From: Lactonifactor sp050944855 | GTDB taxonomy: Bacteria > Bacillota > Clostridia > Lachnospirales > Lachnospiraceae | Length of the DNA: 64,000 nt | Assembly (NCBI GenBank): GCA_050944855.1 | Contig: JBMNRU010000002.1 | Span: 134,034-198,033, forward strand | Reading direction: 5' to 3' | Shown: in pieces, positions 35,609 to 45,189 of the stretch | Position numbering within the stretch: position 1 is the stretch's first letter | Layout of the letters: the number at the start of each line of letters is the position of its first letter | Position numbers and translations under genes: made by a program | The notes under the pieces: generated by a model | Databases searched by the model: none | What the model was told of the DNA's origin: nothing | The model's input: only the letters and a program-made list of their open reading frames with translations

Positions 35609-36040
35609 CTAAATCATCAGACCCATGGACGCCATCCCTTCAGCTATTGCATCCATATTGTCATAATTACTGTTTTCCGTCCATTTTTCCTTACTCCAGA
35701 TCTCAATACGGTCATTAGTACCGCATACGACTACATCTTTGGTCAGGCCAGCAAATTCTCGCAGCGTTGATGGTACGAGAATCCTCCCTTGCTTGTCCAG
35801 TTCACAAAGCGTAGCACCGGATACGAAAAAACGGGTGAAGGTTCTTGCGTTTTTATCATTAAGTGGTAAAGCTTTCAGCTTTTCTTCTAACTGATGCCAT
35901 TCTTTCATGGGGTAAATAGATAAACAGCCATCCAAACCACGGGTCAATATAAATTGATCCCCTAATTCCTCCCTGTATTTAACAGGAATGATCAGACGCC
36001 CCTTCGCGTCAATCGTATGGCTATACTCTCCCATGAACAT
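35609..36040 (-). CDS. mraZ: Transcriptional regulator MraZ
   Basis: MraZ is a ring-forming AbrB-like DNA-binding protein that controls the division cluster by binding repeats in its own promoter. The 143-residue protein has the two tandem SpoVT-AbrB-like halves: GEYSHTIDAKGRLIIPVKYRE and LCELDKQGRILVPSTLREFAGL. ATG at 36040 is chosen because GAGGG lies at good spacing; a GTG at 36049 would overlap the ribosome site. Its likely operator repeats are visible upstream. Confidence 0.95.
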   Translation of the reverse strand: MFMGEYSHTIDAKGRLIIPVKYREELGDQFILTRGLDGCLSIYPMKEWHQLEEKLKALPLNDKNARTFTRFFVSGATLCELDKQGRILVPSTLREFAGLTKDVVVCGTNDRIEIWSKEKWTENSNYDNMDAIAEGMASMGLMI

Positions 36041-36105
36041 AATGAACACCCTCTTTCGTAAGATGCAAGTCTCCCCCTTGCATCCACTTGTGGTTCCTCT
36101 CCACT

Positions 36106-36158
36106 ATTATCTGCCACCAAATAGCTTTGAGTCACCACCATTCACCACTTTCTACCAC
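36106..36158 (-). promoter_or_regulatory. mraZ promoter with three MraZ boxes at 10-bp period
   Basis: On the minus strand GTGG occurs at 36158-36155, 36148-36145 and 36138-36135, exactly one helical turn apart, within AAGTGGTAGA, AAGTGGTGAA and TGGTGGTGAC. A -10 GATAAT (36111-36106) lies just downstream with the boxes at the -35 region. MraZ of other bacteria binds such short repeats spaced 10 bp. A leader hairpin GATGCAAG/CTTGCATC (36062-36084) follows. Confidence 0.7.
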
Positions 36159-36226
36159 TTATGTACCCATTCTAACCTATGTTTTCTTAAAAAACAAGCG
36201 GAACGTACGTTCTTAACAAAGATTTA

Positions 36227-36282
36227 AAAAAAGCGTAACAGCGGATTTATACTGAAATTCATCCACTCTGTTACGCTTTTTT
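36227..36282. terminator. Terminator downstream of lgt
   Basis: AAAAAAGCGTAACAG (36227-36241) pairs with CTGTTACGCTTTTTT (36268-36282), with an additional GGAT/ATCC inside. It is a strong stem with T6 on both strands and separates the ychF-lgt unit from the division cluster. Confidence 0.85.
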
Positions 36283-36357
36283 CTTCCTTTTGACACAAGA
36301 TATAGTAGTGTCATTTTATCCTTCTACTATATTCGGAAACAAATTTTCTCTGTCCCT

Positions 36358-37251
36358 TTATTTCTCCTGTTCCGAATTCTGTGAAAAATTTTTTATCCTG
36401 TTTTTTATTTTTCTCCTGTTCCCAAAAATCGCCCCACAAGCCACCACCGCCAAAACAGCGGAAAGCAGCTGGGATACCGGAAGTCCCACCACCGGCAGTA
36501 GCAGCTGATCCGTTCGAAGACCCTCGATCCAGAATCGTCCCAGTCCGTAGCCCACCAGATAAAGCAGGAAAACTTCCCCGTCAAACTTCTTTTTCTTTCT
36601 ATAAAAAAACAAAACCAGCAGCACGCCCAGATTCCACAGACCTTCATATAAAAAAGTAGGGTGTACCTGGATATATTCTACTCCGGAGATCATCTCCACA
36701 TGTTCCCACATAGCAGGGGTAATCTCACTTTTACGAACCGCTGATACCGGAAGCCGCATAGCCAGCAGGCCATCCGTATACCCGCCAAAGGCTTCCCGGT
36801 TAAAAAAGTTTCCCCACCGGCCAATGATCTGCCCGATTACCAGGCCCATGGCCACCGTATCCGCCATCAGGGGAAAAGAAACCTTTTTTACACGGCAGAA
36901 AATAAAGATGGTAATAGCCCCTGCGATAATACCTCCATAAATGGCCAGGCCGCCATGACGTACATTTATGATTTCCCACAGATTATCCTTATAATAATCC
37001 CAGGAAAAAATAACATAGTACAAACGTGCTCCCACCAGAGAAGTAAACATGGTAAACACCAGCAGATCCAGGTACATATCCCCATTTTGCCCTGTACGGT
37101 TTGCTTCCCGCACACAGATGGTAATTCCCACAGCCATGCCCAGGGTAAGCACTATCCCATAATAAGCAATCTCAAATCCAAATACTGAGAAATTCTTCCC
37201 TACATGCTCCAGGAAAATCCCCAAATTCGGAAAACCAATTGACATATCCAT
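36358..37251 (-). CDS. lgt: Prolipoprotein diacylglyceryl transferase
   Basis: Lgt attaches diacylglycerol to the lipobox cysteine of pre-lipoproteins, in the membrane. The 297-residue protein has seven hydrophobic helices and the signature GRWGNFFNREAFGG (usually GRxGNFxNxExxG), RHGGLAIYGG and the C-terminal LGRFWIEGLRTDQL. The last ~25 residues are basic and lysine-rich. It lies 15 bp after ychF. Confidence 0.96.
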   Translation of the reverse strand: MDMSIGFPNLGIFLEHVGKNFSVFGFEIAYYGIVLTLGMAVGITICVREANRTGQNGDMYLDLLVFTMFTSLVGARLYYVIFSWDYYKDNLWEIINVRHGGLAIYGGIIAGAITIFIFCRVKKVSFPLMADTVAMGLVIGQIIGRWGNFFNREAFGGYTDGLLAMRLPVSAVRKSEITPAMWEHVEMISGVEYIQVHPTFLYEGLWNLGVLLVLFFYRKKKKFDGEVFLLYLVGYGLGRFWIEGLRTDQLLLPVVGLPVSQLLSAVLAVVACGAIFGNRRKIKNRIKNFSQNSEQEK

Positions 37252-37266
37252 AAATTTTTATATCTC

Positions 37267-38364
37267 CTATACGTTGAAACGGAACAGGATCACATCTCCG
37301 TCCTTTACCACATACTCTTTTCCTTCCATGCGCACCAGCCCTTTTTCTCTAGCGCCCGCATAGGAACCGCAGTCCAGAAGATCCTGATAATTCACCACTT
37401 CTGCCTTGATAAATCCACGCTCAAAATCTGTATGGATCTTGCCTGCAGCCTGCGGTGCCTTTGTGCCAATCTTGATCGTCCAGGCACGGGTTTCATCTTC
37501 GCCGGATGTAAGAAAGCTCTGCAGTCCCAAAAGCGTATAGCTGGCTGTGATCAGTTTTTCCAGACCGGATCTGGCAATTCCCAGATCCTCCAGGAACATC
37601 TTTTTCTCATCCTCATCCAGCTCAGCGATCTCCTGTTCAATCTGCGCACAGATGACAAACACTTCACTGCCCTGTTCTTTGGCCAGTGCGATTACCTGCT
37701 GTACAAAATCATTGGAAGCGCCATCATCCGCCAGATCATCTTCTGCCACATTGGCTGCATAAATAACCGGTTTATTGGTCAGCAGATTATATCCGGACAG
37801 CCATTTTTCTTCGTCTTCATTGTCCACTTCAAAAGTACTGGCTGGATTTCCTGCCTCCAGATGGGCCTGGATCCGTGTTAAAAGATCCAGTTCCTTTGCT
37901 GCCTCTTTATCATTTCTGGCCACCTTGGTGGTCTTTGCCACACGGCGCTCTAAAATTTCCAGATCGGAAAAAATCAGTTCCAGCTGAATCGTCTCAATAT
38001 CTCTCACTGGATCAATGGAGCCATCTACATGCACCACATTGGAATCCTCAAAACAACGCACCACATGTACAATGGCATCTACTTCACGGATATTTGCTAA
38101 AAACTGATTTCCCAGACCTTCTCCTTTCGAAGCCCCTTTTACCAGACCCGCAATATCTACAAACTCAATCACTGCAGGCGTCACTTTCTTCGATTTGTAA
38201 AAATCTCCCAACAGCTGCAGACGCTCATCGGGAACGGCAACAATACCCACATTGGGGTCAATGGTACAGAAGGGATAATTAGCAGATTCCGCTCCTGCTT
38301 TTGTCAGCGAATTAAACAAAGTACTTTTTCCCACATTGGGAAGTCCTACAATTCCGAGTTTCAT
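37267..38364 (-). CDS. ychF: Obg-family GTPase/ATPase YchF
   Basis: YchF (OLA1) is a universally conserved Obg-like P-loop protein that prefers ATP and associates with ribosomes. The 365-residue protein begins LGIVGLPNVGKSTLFNSLTKAGAE, with FVDIAGLVKGASKGEGLGNQFL, and has the central coiled coil and C-terminal TGS domain (RAWTIKIGTKAPQAAGKIHTD). The ATG follows AAAGGAG. A sigma-A promoter lies upstream. Confidence 0.97.
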   Translation of the reverse strand: MKLGIVGLPNVGKSTLFNSLTKAGAESANYPFCTIDPNVGIVAVPDERLQLLGDFYKSKKVTPAVIEFVDIAGLVKGASKGEGLGNQFLANIREVDAIVHVVRCFEDSNVVHVDGSIDPVRDIETIQLELIFSDLEILERRVAKTTKVARNDKEAAKELDLLTRIQAHLEAGNPASTFEVDNEDEEKWLSGYNLLTNKPVIYAANVAEDDLADDGASNDFVQQVIALAKEQGSEVFVICAQIEQEIAELDEDEKKMFLEDLGIARSGLEKLITASYTLLGLQSFLTSGEDETRAWTIKIGTKAPQAAGKIHTDFERGFIKAEVVNYQDLLDCGSYAGAREKGLVRMEGKEYVVKDGDVILFRFNV

Positions 38365-38469
38365 GTTATCTCAATCTCCTTTAAATTTCATATATTTTAC
38401 AGGATTTTCACCTTTTGAGTTTTCCCCTAATAAAAGCTGCTTTATAAAAAAGAGCTTAATACCTATGGT

Positions 38470-38498
38470 AGTATAACATAGCAAAGACCAAAAGTAAA
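38470..38498 (-). promoter_or_regulatory. Sigma-A promoter of ychF-lgt
   Basis: On the minus strand TTTACT (38498-38493), a 17-bp spacer and TATACT (38475-38470) lie about 106 bp upstream of the ychF start. Confidence 0.55.
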
Positions 38499-38521
38499 TT
38501 ATTGGATTATCTGTTAGCAAA

Positions 38522-38551
38522 CAGAGACAGGGAGTGTTATCCCTGTCTCTG
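38522..38551 (-). terminator. Hairpin downstream of the large surface protein gene
   Basis: CAGAGACAGGGA (38522-38533) pairs perfectly with TCCCTGTCTCTG (38540-38551), loop GTGTTA. The T-run on the minus strand is short (TTTGCT) and stronger on the plus strand, so efficiency is uncertain. Confidence 0.65.
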
Positions 38552-38574
38552 AAAATTTTTCAATTTCGTTATAA

Positions 38575-41500
38575 TCACTTCTGATGCAGGTGTCTCATCC
38601 GTCTGCAAACAAGTACACCACTAAGTGACAATATTGCCAACAGCATCCAGACTGTCATCTGCCATGCACCGCTGTCTCCGGTTGGAACTGCTTTTTCCTG
38701 ATCCACGGTCACTTTTGATCCAAGATAGATCATTTCACTTTGTGTGATTATCGTTTCTTTTACGACACTTTCCAAGGCAAGAGATCCGCTCTTTATCTTA
38801 TATTCCTCTTCGGAGCCCCAATGTCCCGGTTTTCCGTTCTCCAAAGGAGTTCCGCCATGGGCTTCGCCTACATTTCCGATCTCTTTTCCAATTGCAGACT
38901 GGTCTACTACAGCAACAAACTGCACTTCATACGCTTCTTCGCCATAGATATCTCCCACAAAGACTGCCAGTGTACGGCTGGCGGCATCATAGACCTCCGC
39001 GCTCAGCTTGGTCGGCACACCATTGGGATCTACCAAATAGATACTGTCTGTATCCACATTTAATCCCGCTGGAATCTTATCTAGGATCCTTACGCCTGTC
39101 CACACAGAACCGTATTTCGCATTACGGGCCTTCAGACTATATAAGATCTTGTCTTTTACCTGCGCCTTATTATCTTTACTTGTCTGATTGACAGCTGTTT
39201 TAACCAGGGAACTCTCTGGTTCCGGAAGTGGTTTTGCATCCTCTACATCATTTGGCGCTACTTCCTGGGAACCAGTTACGCCATTATCACCTTTGCCCAA
39301 GGCAACATTCGTCAGATCCCACGCGTTTGCATTATCCGGCCGGATAGCATCCTGCGTGATAACGGTTTGGAATGTTAAAATATAGGTATCTGCAACGGAA
39401 AGGGTTCCGATCGGTACGGTAAGTGTCCGTGTTTCAACATCATAGCAGGATGCCGACGGTTTCTTCAGTTCCGTGCCGTTTTTCTCCAATGTCATACTGT
39501 CCGGATCCAATTCCATTCCTGCCGGAATACAATCCTGTAAAACTGCATTTTCCCAGTCACGATATGGATAATTATTTTTCGCTGTCAGCGTATAGGTCAG
39601 CCGATCGCCTACCAGGTTTTTATCTTTGCGGCTCTCGTTGACTACCGTCTTATCCACAGACGGCTGAGGATCACCGATTCGCTCCGCACAAACCTCAACA
39701 ACATAATCTCCGTCAATATTATCTATGACAAATTTACCTGCCTCCAGCAAGTCATCGCGCGCTTCACCATTGACCCACACATGGGTAACAATGCTGCCTT
39801 CTTCGGCTTTCCAGGCTACTTCATAAGTATCTCCTGCCGTCACTGCACCGTTGCTTGCCGTCATGGATACGTCAGCATCACCACGAATATAATTTTTTAC
39901 TGCATAATGATCTTTGGGCTGCCCGTCTTCGCCTTCATCACTTACACTGTCTTTTACAAAGGTGACATGAACACTTTTATTTTCCTGAATATCCTCAAAT
40001 GGCTGCTCGCCGCTTGTACCTTCTGCAACAAGACTAAAGGCAGCAATATCGGATTCTGTTTTCGGATTATAATAAATTTTATTTCCGTTAATGGTTACGT
40101 CCAGAACGCTCCATCCCTCGGCAGCTTCCCATTCAACGGTATAATTATCGCCTCTTTGCACGATCCGGGAATCCGAAACGGTTCCCTGACCTGTCTTTGA
40201 GGTATCCACACGCAGCTGTTCACTTTCCGGAACTGTAATCGTTCCCGCCTGTTTTTTTGGCGCCAGCTGAACAACAACCTGATAATCCTTGCTGATTTCA
40301 GGGAGTGTTATCTGTCCTGTCGTCTTATCTACTACAGCGTTGGCAACCGGATTTCCGTCCTGATCCGTCACAGTTACTGTGTCAATCTCATAGTTATTAG
40401 GATCTGCAACAACCACCTGAACCGTATGGTCATCTCCAACACTGACGTCTGCAGAAGGAGTAATGCTTCCCGGACCTCCAATCAGTTTTGTTGTGATCTG
40501 GGCAGTATCCGATACCGCATCTTCTTTCCCCAGTGTTACCTCTACCCGGTGATCTCCCGTCACCTTAGAAAAGACCACTTTGTTCTCTCCCAGCAGGTCC
40601 GCACGTTTCATGCCGTCCACCATAACAGAGGTCACCACATAGCCATCACTCACATTCCAGCTAACGGTATAGTTCGTCGCTCTTGGGTCCTCTTTTGAGA
40701 ACCGGACACTTGGAGTAATGCTGCTTTTGGAATCACCCCCGGAAAGCTGAGTGTCTACACTGTAAAACTCAGGTTCCTGCAATTCATCTACAAATTCTAC
40801 CAGTACATAGTGATGCTTATCGATAGCCGGAATGACTAATTCTCCACTCTCATCAGGAAGCTGCATCACACCGTCCAGCCATACGGCTTTCACGGAATAA
40901 CCCTCTTCCGGCACATAGCTGACTGTCACGTCCGTACCTTCCCAATATGGATTGTTGCCATTTTCCGAAGCAGAAAGCGTAACTTCTCCCTCGCCCCGCT
41001 GACCTAACATCACCTTCCAGGTCTTAACCCATTTCGCGTACAGCTTCACTCCTTCTAAGTATTCAGGCTTATTCAGATCAAAAACCTGATCTGCTGTAAT
41101 TGCGTCGCCATTGCCGTCTTTATCCTCATACCAGCCCAGGAATTCATATCCTTCCCGAACCGGAGCTTTGGGAACAAATGCCAGCTTTCCTTCCTGGGAC
41201 AGAAGGGTCTGTGTATTGTTGTCTGTTCCATCATTATGATAAAAGGTTGCCTTATTCGCACTGACACTGACAGGAATCACCAGATCCTGACTGACATTAC
41301 CTGCGTAGTCCACTGCATAGGCATGAATATAATACTGAACCCCCGGTGTAAGTATGCCCGTCTCGTATGTCACTTCATCCTCCGCGCTGGATGCAGACAG
41401 TACCTGATTTACCGGCACAGTACTTACTGCTACCGGATTTTTATTGGTATTCACACCGCTTACATAATATCCCCGCAATCCGGACAGGGCTGTGCCTTTA

Positions 41501-42885
41501 TAGACCGTTTCATCCTCTGGATCCGTAGCAGCTGTAGACCAGACTTCATCCGGATACTCGATTCCCAGCGACTGATCGATCGTCGCACTCTTAATGCCCT
41601 GAATTCGGTAGGCATAGGTCGTTCCATAATCTTTAGAACCGCTCAGTTCTACCGTAGCGGTATACTGTGTCAGATCCTCCGACGGCGTTACCCCTGCCAG
41701 CTGTCCCTGGGGCTTGTCCGGTGCTTCCTCATCAATAAAGGAAGAATCCCGCGCGGTAGTCGTTGTGGTAGTCTGTGCAATATAAATCAAAGTATTGGCA
41801 AAAACCTTTGCTTCATCCAGAGTCGCACCCCCGCTGGTATGACCCGTCTGAATCATGGCACAGGCCCCATTGGTAAGCAGATAATAATTATCTGTCCAGC
41901 TATAAGCTCCCGGAGCTACTTTGGTGCCATACACATTCCCGTTAGCATCCGACATCTGCATCCATACACGGCTTCCTCCGGCGTTTACTTTCTGACCCAA
42001 TACATGGGTATTTGGAATATTTAAGGTTTTTCCCTCAAGATTCCAGGGGCGGCTCGTCAAAAATCCCGTATCTGTAACTTTTACATAGTTAGACCCGTAA
42101 AGATAATCCCCTTTTGTAAGGTCCAGATTCAAAAAATCGGATTCTGCAAATCTGTAGAAATTGTTTCTGCTTCCTACATTCGCAGCATTTCCCACCACGG
42201 TATCATGGCCAAACATCAGACCGCCTCCGGCTTTGGCAAAGGCAACGGTAGCATCCCGGGAAGCCACGGAAAGGTCTTTACTGGCATTCGCGTCATATGT
42301 ACCAAACATAATAACATTATATTTATAAGTACCGTCACTGTCCTTTAAATAGGCATTCGGATTGGCATTATAATTATCAAGCAATACGGAATCCACTGTA
42401 ATGATTCCGCGGCCAACGGTTGTAGATGATCCATCGTAATCTGTAGCCGCCATATTCATCCAGTTTTTCAGATAATTCATACTGGCACTGTTAGGCGCCA
42501 CATTTAAAACTCTTACACTGCCGTCTCTTGCATCCACGTCTACAGGAGAACGGGTCTCCCATGCTGTCCAGGACCCATCCTGCAGCTGTTTAGACTGCCA
42601 CATCCTATAGTTATACGGCCTGGCCGGATCCGCCATTCCTTCGCCCGGACGCTGCGGATTTTCATATGGGAACGACCATTCCAATTCCGCCGTAACCTGT
42701 CCGTCATTGGCCACCGTATAATAGCCATTCAAGTTAATTTTTCCTTCTTCATATACAGGCCTAACATAATCTGCCGGCTTTTGTGAGCCCGTTGGCGCTG
42801 CTGATATGTTCTGTACAGCTGCCCCAGGCAATAAGGCAAGCATCAGCACACATATGAGAAAGAATGATAACACCTTTTTTTTCAT
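38575..42885 (-). CDS. Large secreted, probably cell-wall-anchored repeat protein
   Basis: A 1,436-residue surface protein. ATG at 42885, seven bases after AAGGAG, opens a signal peptide (MKKKVLSFFLICVLMLALLPGAA). The first ~350 residues resemble a DUF5057-type domain (IMFGTYDANASKDLS, GGGLMFGHDTV). Near ~570-630 lies an InlB B-repeat (EGYEFLGWYEDKDGNGD...LYAKW), then four or five beta-rich repeats of the divergent InlB type with the recurring pattern 'Y.V.W...GY.V..V.VDG' (~640-1080). Two DUF11-like domains with DxxPAGxxxDxDS (CIPAGMELDPDS; KIPAGLNVDTDS) follow at ~1090-1350. The end reads VPTGD, a hydrophobic helix and RRMRHLHQK, a sortase-type anchor. It is probably an adhesin or a wall-structure protein; no catalytic residues were recognised. 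Confidence 0.8.
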   Translation of the reverse strand: MKKKVLSFFLICVLMLALLPGAAVQNISAAPTGSQKPADYVRPVYEEGKINLNGYYTVANDGQVTAELEWSFPYENPQRPGEGMADPARPYNYRMWQSKQLQDGSWTAWETRSPVDVDARDGSVRVLNVAPNSASMNYLKNWMNMAATDYDGSSTTVGRGIITVDSVLLDNYNANPNAYLKDSDGTYKYNVIMFGTYDANASKDLSVASRDATVAFAKAGGGLMFGHDTVVGNAANVGSRNNFYRFAESDFLNLDLTKGDYLYGSNYVKVTDTGFLTSRPWNLEGKTLNIPNTHVLGQKVNAGGSRVWMQMSDANGNVYGTKVAPGAYSWTDNYYLLTNGACAMIQTGHTSGGATLDEAKVFANTLIYIAQTTTTTTARDSSFIDEEAPDKPQGQLAGVTPSEDLTQYTATVELSGSKDYGTTYAYRIQGIKSATIDQSLGIEYPDEVWSTAATDPEDETVYKGTALSGLRGYYVSGVNTNKNPVAVSTVPVNQVLSASSAEDEVTYETGILTPGVQYYIHAYAVDYAGNVSQDLVIPVSVSANKATFYHNDGTDNNTQTLLSQEGKLAFVPKAPVREGYEFLGWYEDKDGNGDAITADQVFDLNKPEYLEGVKLYAKWVKTWKVMLGQRGEGEVTLSASENGNNPYWEGTDVTVSYVPEEGYSVKAVWLDGVMQLPDESGELVIPAIDKHHYVLVEFVDELQEPEFYSVDTQLSGGDSKSSITPSVRFSKEDPRATNYTVSWNVSDGYVVTSVMVDGMKRADLLGENKVVFSKVTGDHRVEVTLGKEDAVSDTAQITTKLIGGPGSITPSADVSVGDDHTVQVVVADPNNYEIDTVTVTDQDGNPVANAVVDKTTGQITLPEISKDYQVVVQLAPKKQAGTITVPESEQLRVDTSKTGQGTVSDSRIVQRGDNYTVEWEAAEGWSVLDVTINGNKIYYNPKTESDIAAFSLVAEGTSGEQPFEDIQENKSVHVTFVKDSVSDEGEDGQPKDHYAVKNYIRGDADVSMTASNGAVTAGDTYEVAWKAEEGSIVTHVWVNGEARDDLLEAGKFVIDNIDGDYVVEVCAERIGDPQPSVDKTVVNESRKDKNLVGDRLTYTLTAKNNYPYRDWENAVLQDCIPAGMELDPDSMTLEKNGTELKKPSASCYDVETRTLTVPIGTLSVADTYILTFQTVITQDAIRPDNANAWDLTNVALGKGDNGVTGSQEVAPNDVEDAKPLPEPESSLVKTAVNQTSKDNKAQVKDKILYSLKARNAKYGSVWTGVRILDKIPAGLNVDTDSIYLVDPNGVPTKLSAEVYDAASRTLAVFVGDIYGEEAYEVQFVAVVDQSAIGKEIGNVGEAHGGTPLENGKPGHWGSEEEYKIKSGSLALESVVKETIITQSEMIYLGSKVTVDQEKAVPTGDSGAWQMTVWMLLAILSLSGVLVCRRMRHLHQK

Positions 42886-42973
42886 ATGTACACTCCTTCC
42901 ATTAAAACATCCCAAATACATTTTATAGCTTTATACTATCAAAACTTAAATTTCAAAACAATCTTAATTCCAA

Positions 42974-43624
42974 TCAGGCATCTTTTGTCATCATCATAAT
43001 GACCATGCCCGAAGTAAAAGACACATAAGCCTTTTCCTCTATGATCTCATTGCTGACGGTCAGTCCGTCCGTATTTACCATCCTGTGATTTGTCAGCGGA
43101 TATTGAAATCCCCGCAAAGTCAGGTTCTCTACACAGTCTCCCAATGGAAAGAAAGAAACGTATTTTCCATACTGCCGGGCCTTTTCCAACACCGTATTTT
43201 CCCACAGAAGAGTAATATAATTCTGCGCATCCACAATAGCAGCCGGAATCTTTGCTCTTGCGGGGATCGATAAAACCTGCACATTACCCCAGAAATGATC
43301 CAGCCTGCCCCCGGTAGCACCCAACAGGGTAATCCTGGTGCTCCCCATCTGACATGCCAGTTCCACTCCAATCTGTGTGTCCGTATAATCTTTTACGGGA
43401 TTATATTCACGAACAGGAATACACTCCTGTTTCTTATAAAATTCCAATATCTTAGGATCGCTGCTGTCAAAATCACCTAAAATATGGTCCGGCTGCAATT
43501 GATGCTCATAACAGAAATTTAAACCCCTGTCCACTGCAATTACATAATCCCAGGTATTCTTTTTCAAAAAATCAAGGGCAAAATCCTCCTCGATTATGCC
43601 CCCGCAAATTAGCAATGTCTCCAT
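42974..43624 (-). CDS. thiN: Thiamine pyrophosphokinase
   Basis: ThiN converts thiamine and ATP to thiamine pyrophosphate. The 216-residue protein has the family blocks HILGDFDSSDPKIL, PVKDYTDTQIGVELA and GATGGRLDHFWGN, plus the C-terminal beta-sandwich substrate site ending in VNTDGLTVSNEI. The ATG directly abuts the rpe stop codon, so the two are translationally linked. It is the last gene of the murE-thiN operon, as in Bacillus. Confidence 0.95.
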   Translation of the reverse strand: METLLICGGIIEEDFALDFLKKNTWDYVIAVDRGLNFCYEHQLQPDHILGDFDSSDPKILEFYKKQECIPVREYNPVKDYTDTQIGVELACQMGSTRITLLGATGGRLDHFWGNVQVLSIPARAKIPAAIVDAQNYITLLWENTVLEKARQYGKYVSFFPLGDCVENLTLRGFQYPLTNHRMVNTDGLTVSNEIIEEKAYVSFTSGMVIMMMTKDA

Positions 43625-44296
43625 TTAACTATTCCTCTGTTCATATTCCTTGATTACCTGCAGCATCCGTGCTGCATTTTCTTTTACATCTCCATGAAAA
43701 ACAGCGGAACCAGCTACTAGGATATTCGCTCCCGCTTCCAGCACAGCAGAAAGTGTTCCGTCGTTAATACCGCCGTCTACTTCAATATCCGTCTGCAGAC
43801 CACGCTCACGAATCATACCACGAAGATCCTTAATCTTTTTTGTAGAATAGGGAATATATTTCTGACCGCCAAATCCCGGATTTACTGTCATAAGCAATAC
43901 CATATCAATCTCATCCAGTACATACTCCAGAACAGAAACAGGAGTGGCAGGATTTAAGGCTACGCCTGCTTTACAGCCGGCCTCTTTTATGTGCCCAATG
44001 GTGCGGTCCAGATGAAGACATGCTTCATAGTGTACCGTAATCATATCTGCACCGCATTTGGCAAACTCCTCCACATAACGGTCCGGGTCGGCAACCATTA
44101 AATGTACATCAAAAAATAACTTTGACTCTCTACGGATGGATGCGATCACTGGCATACCGAATGAAATACTTGGCACATATTGACCATCCATAACATCAAT
44201 ATGCACCCATTCACATCCTCCTCTTTCTATTTCCGTAAGCTGCTGTCCCAGACGATTAAAATCTGCAGACAAAATAGATGGCGCCAATTGATACAT
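43625..44296 (-). CDS. rpe: Ribulose-phosphate 3-epimerase
   Basis: Rpe interconverts ribulose 5-phosphate and xylulose 5-phosphate in the pentose phosphate pathway. The 223-residue TIM barrel shows APSILSADFNRLGQQL, WVHIDVMDGQYVPSISFG, FFDVHLMV, MTVNPGFGGQKYI and IEVDGGINDGT, which include the metal-binding His and Asp residues. It starts 2 bp after rsgA. Confidence 0.97.
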   Translation of the reverse strand: MYQLAPSILSADFNRLGQQLTEIERGGCEWVHIDVMDGQYVPSISFGMPVIASIRRESKLFFDVHLMVADPDRYVEEFAKCGADMITVHYEACLHLDRTIGHIKEAGCKAGVALNPATPVSVLEYVLDEIDMVLLMTVNPGFGGQKYIPYSTKKIKDLRGMIRERGLQTDIEVDGGINDGTLSAVLEAGANILVAGSAVFHGDVKENAARMLQVIKEYEQRNS

Positions 44297-44298
44297 AC

Positions 44299-45174
44299 TT
44301 AATACCTCCGTTTTTCTTTCAGCTCTTCATACAATTCTTTATAACTCTGATAGCGCATTTTACTGATTTTGCCCTCTGCTAAAGCTTCTTTCACCGCACA
44401 GCCCGGTTCATGTATATGGACACACCCCTGAAACCGGCACTGACCTTCATAGGCATCAAACTCTGTAAAATAACAGCGCAGTTCTTCCTTTTCCATATCC
44501 TCTACATACAACGAAGTAAATCCGGGGGTATCCATCAGATACGTATTTTTCTCCAATGTGATCAGCTGGGAATGTCTGGTCGTATGCTTTCCCCTGCCCA
44601 ACTTTTTACTGATCTCACCGGTTTCCATCTGTACTTCTTTTTGCAGCAGATTCGTCAAAGATGACTTTCCTACACCGGACGGACCCGCGATCACGGTGGT
44701 CTTGCCCCGCAACAGGTTCTCCAGCACATCCACCCCGTCTTTCTTCGCTGCACTCACCGCAATGACCGGATATCCACAGCCGCTGTATGTCTCATAAACA
44801 AGCTGCAATTCTGCATCCGACACCAGGTCCTTTTTATTAATGCAGATATAGGCAGGAATGTTCTGCCTTTCCATGGCGATCAAAAAGCGATCCAGCAAAG
44901 AGAAATTGGGCTTCGGATCTTTTGCCGCAAAAATAACCAATGCCTGATCCACATTGGCTACTGCCGGGCGGACCAGGTCATTGACTCTGGGAAGAATCCC
45001 TGTCAGATTCCCCTCTTTATTCTCTTCATCCAGAACCTCTATCGTTACATTATCGCCTACCAGAGGCTTTTTCTTTTCTTTTCTAAAGATTCCTTTTGCC
45101 CGACATTCATATATTCCAGACTCTGCTGCAACATAATAGAAGCCGGCAATTCCTTTTATGATTTTTCCCTGCAT
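44299..45174 (-). CDS. rsgA: Ribosome small-subunit GTPase RsgA
   Basis: RsgA (YloQ) checks maturation of the 30S subunit with GTP. The 291-residue protein has the circularly permuted G-domain order: N-terminal OB fold (GIYECRAKGIFRK), G4 INKKDLV, then G1 GPSGVGKSSLTNLL, G2/G3 TRHSQLITL...DTPGFTSL, and a C-terminal zinc domain with cysteines and histidines in GQCRFQGCVHIHEPGCAVK. It lies between prkC and rpe, and in Bacillus PrkC phosphorylates this protein. Confidence 0.96.
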   Translation of the reverse strand: MQGKIIKGIAGFYYVAAESGIYECRAKGIFRKEKKKPLVGDNVTIEVLDEENKEGNLTGILPRVNDLVRPAVANVDQALVIFAAKDPKPNFSLLDRFLIAMERQNIPAYICINKKDLVSDAELQLVYETYSGCGYPVIAVSAAKKDGVDVLENLLRGKTTVIAGPSGVGKSSLTNLLQKEVQMETGEISKKLGRGKHTTRHSQLITLEKNTYLMDTPGFTSLYVEDMEKEELRCYFTEFDAYEGQCRFQGCVHIHEPGCAVKEALAEGKISKMRYQSYKELYEELKEKRRY

Positions 45175-45189
45175 GCACTAACCTGCCTG

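Noticed and set aside
42886..42973. TPP riboswitch in front of thiN
   Set aside because: thiN is the distal gene of a long operon and this stretch, downstream of its stop, has no TPP aptamer features.
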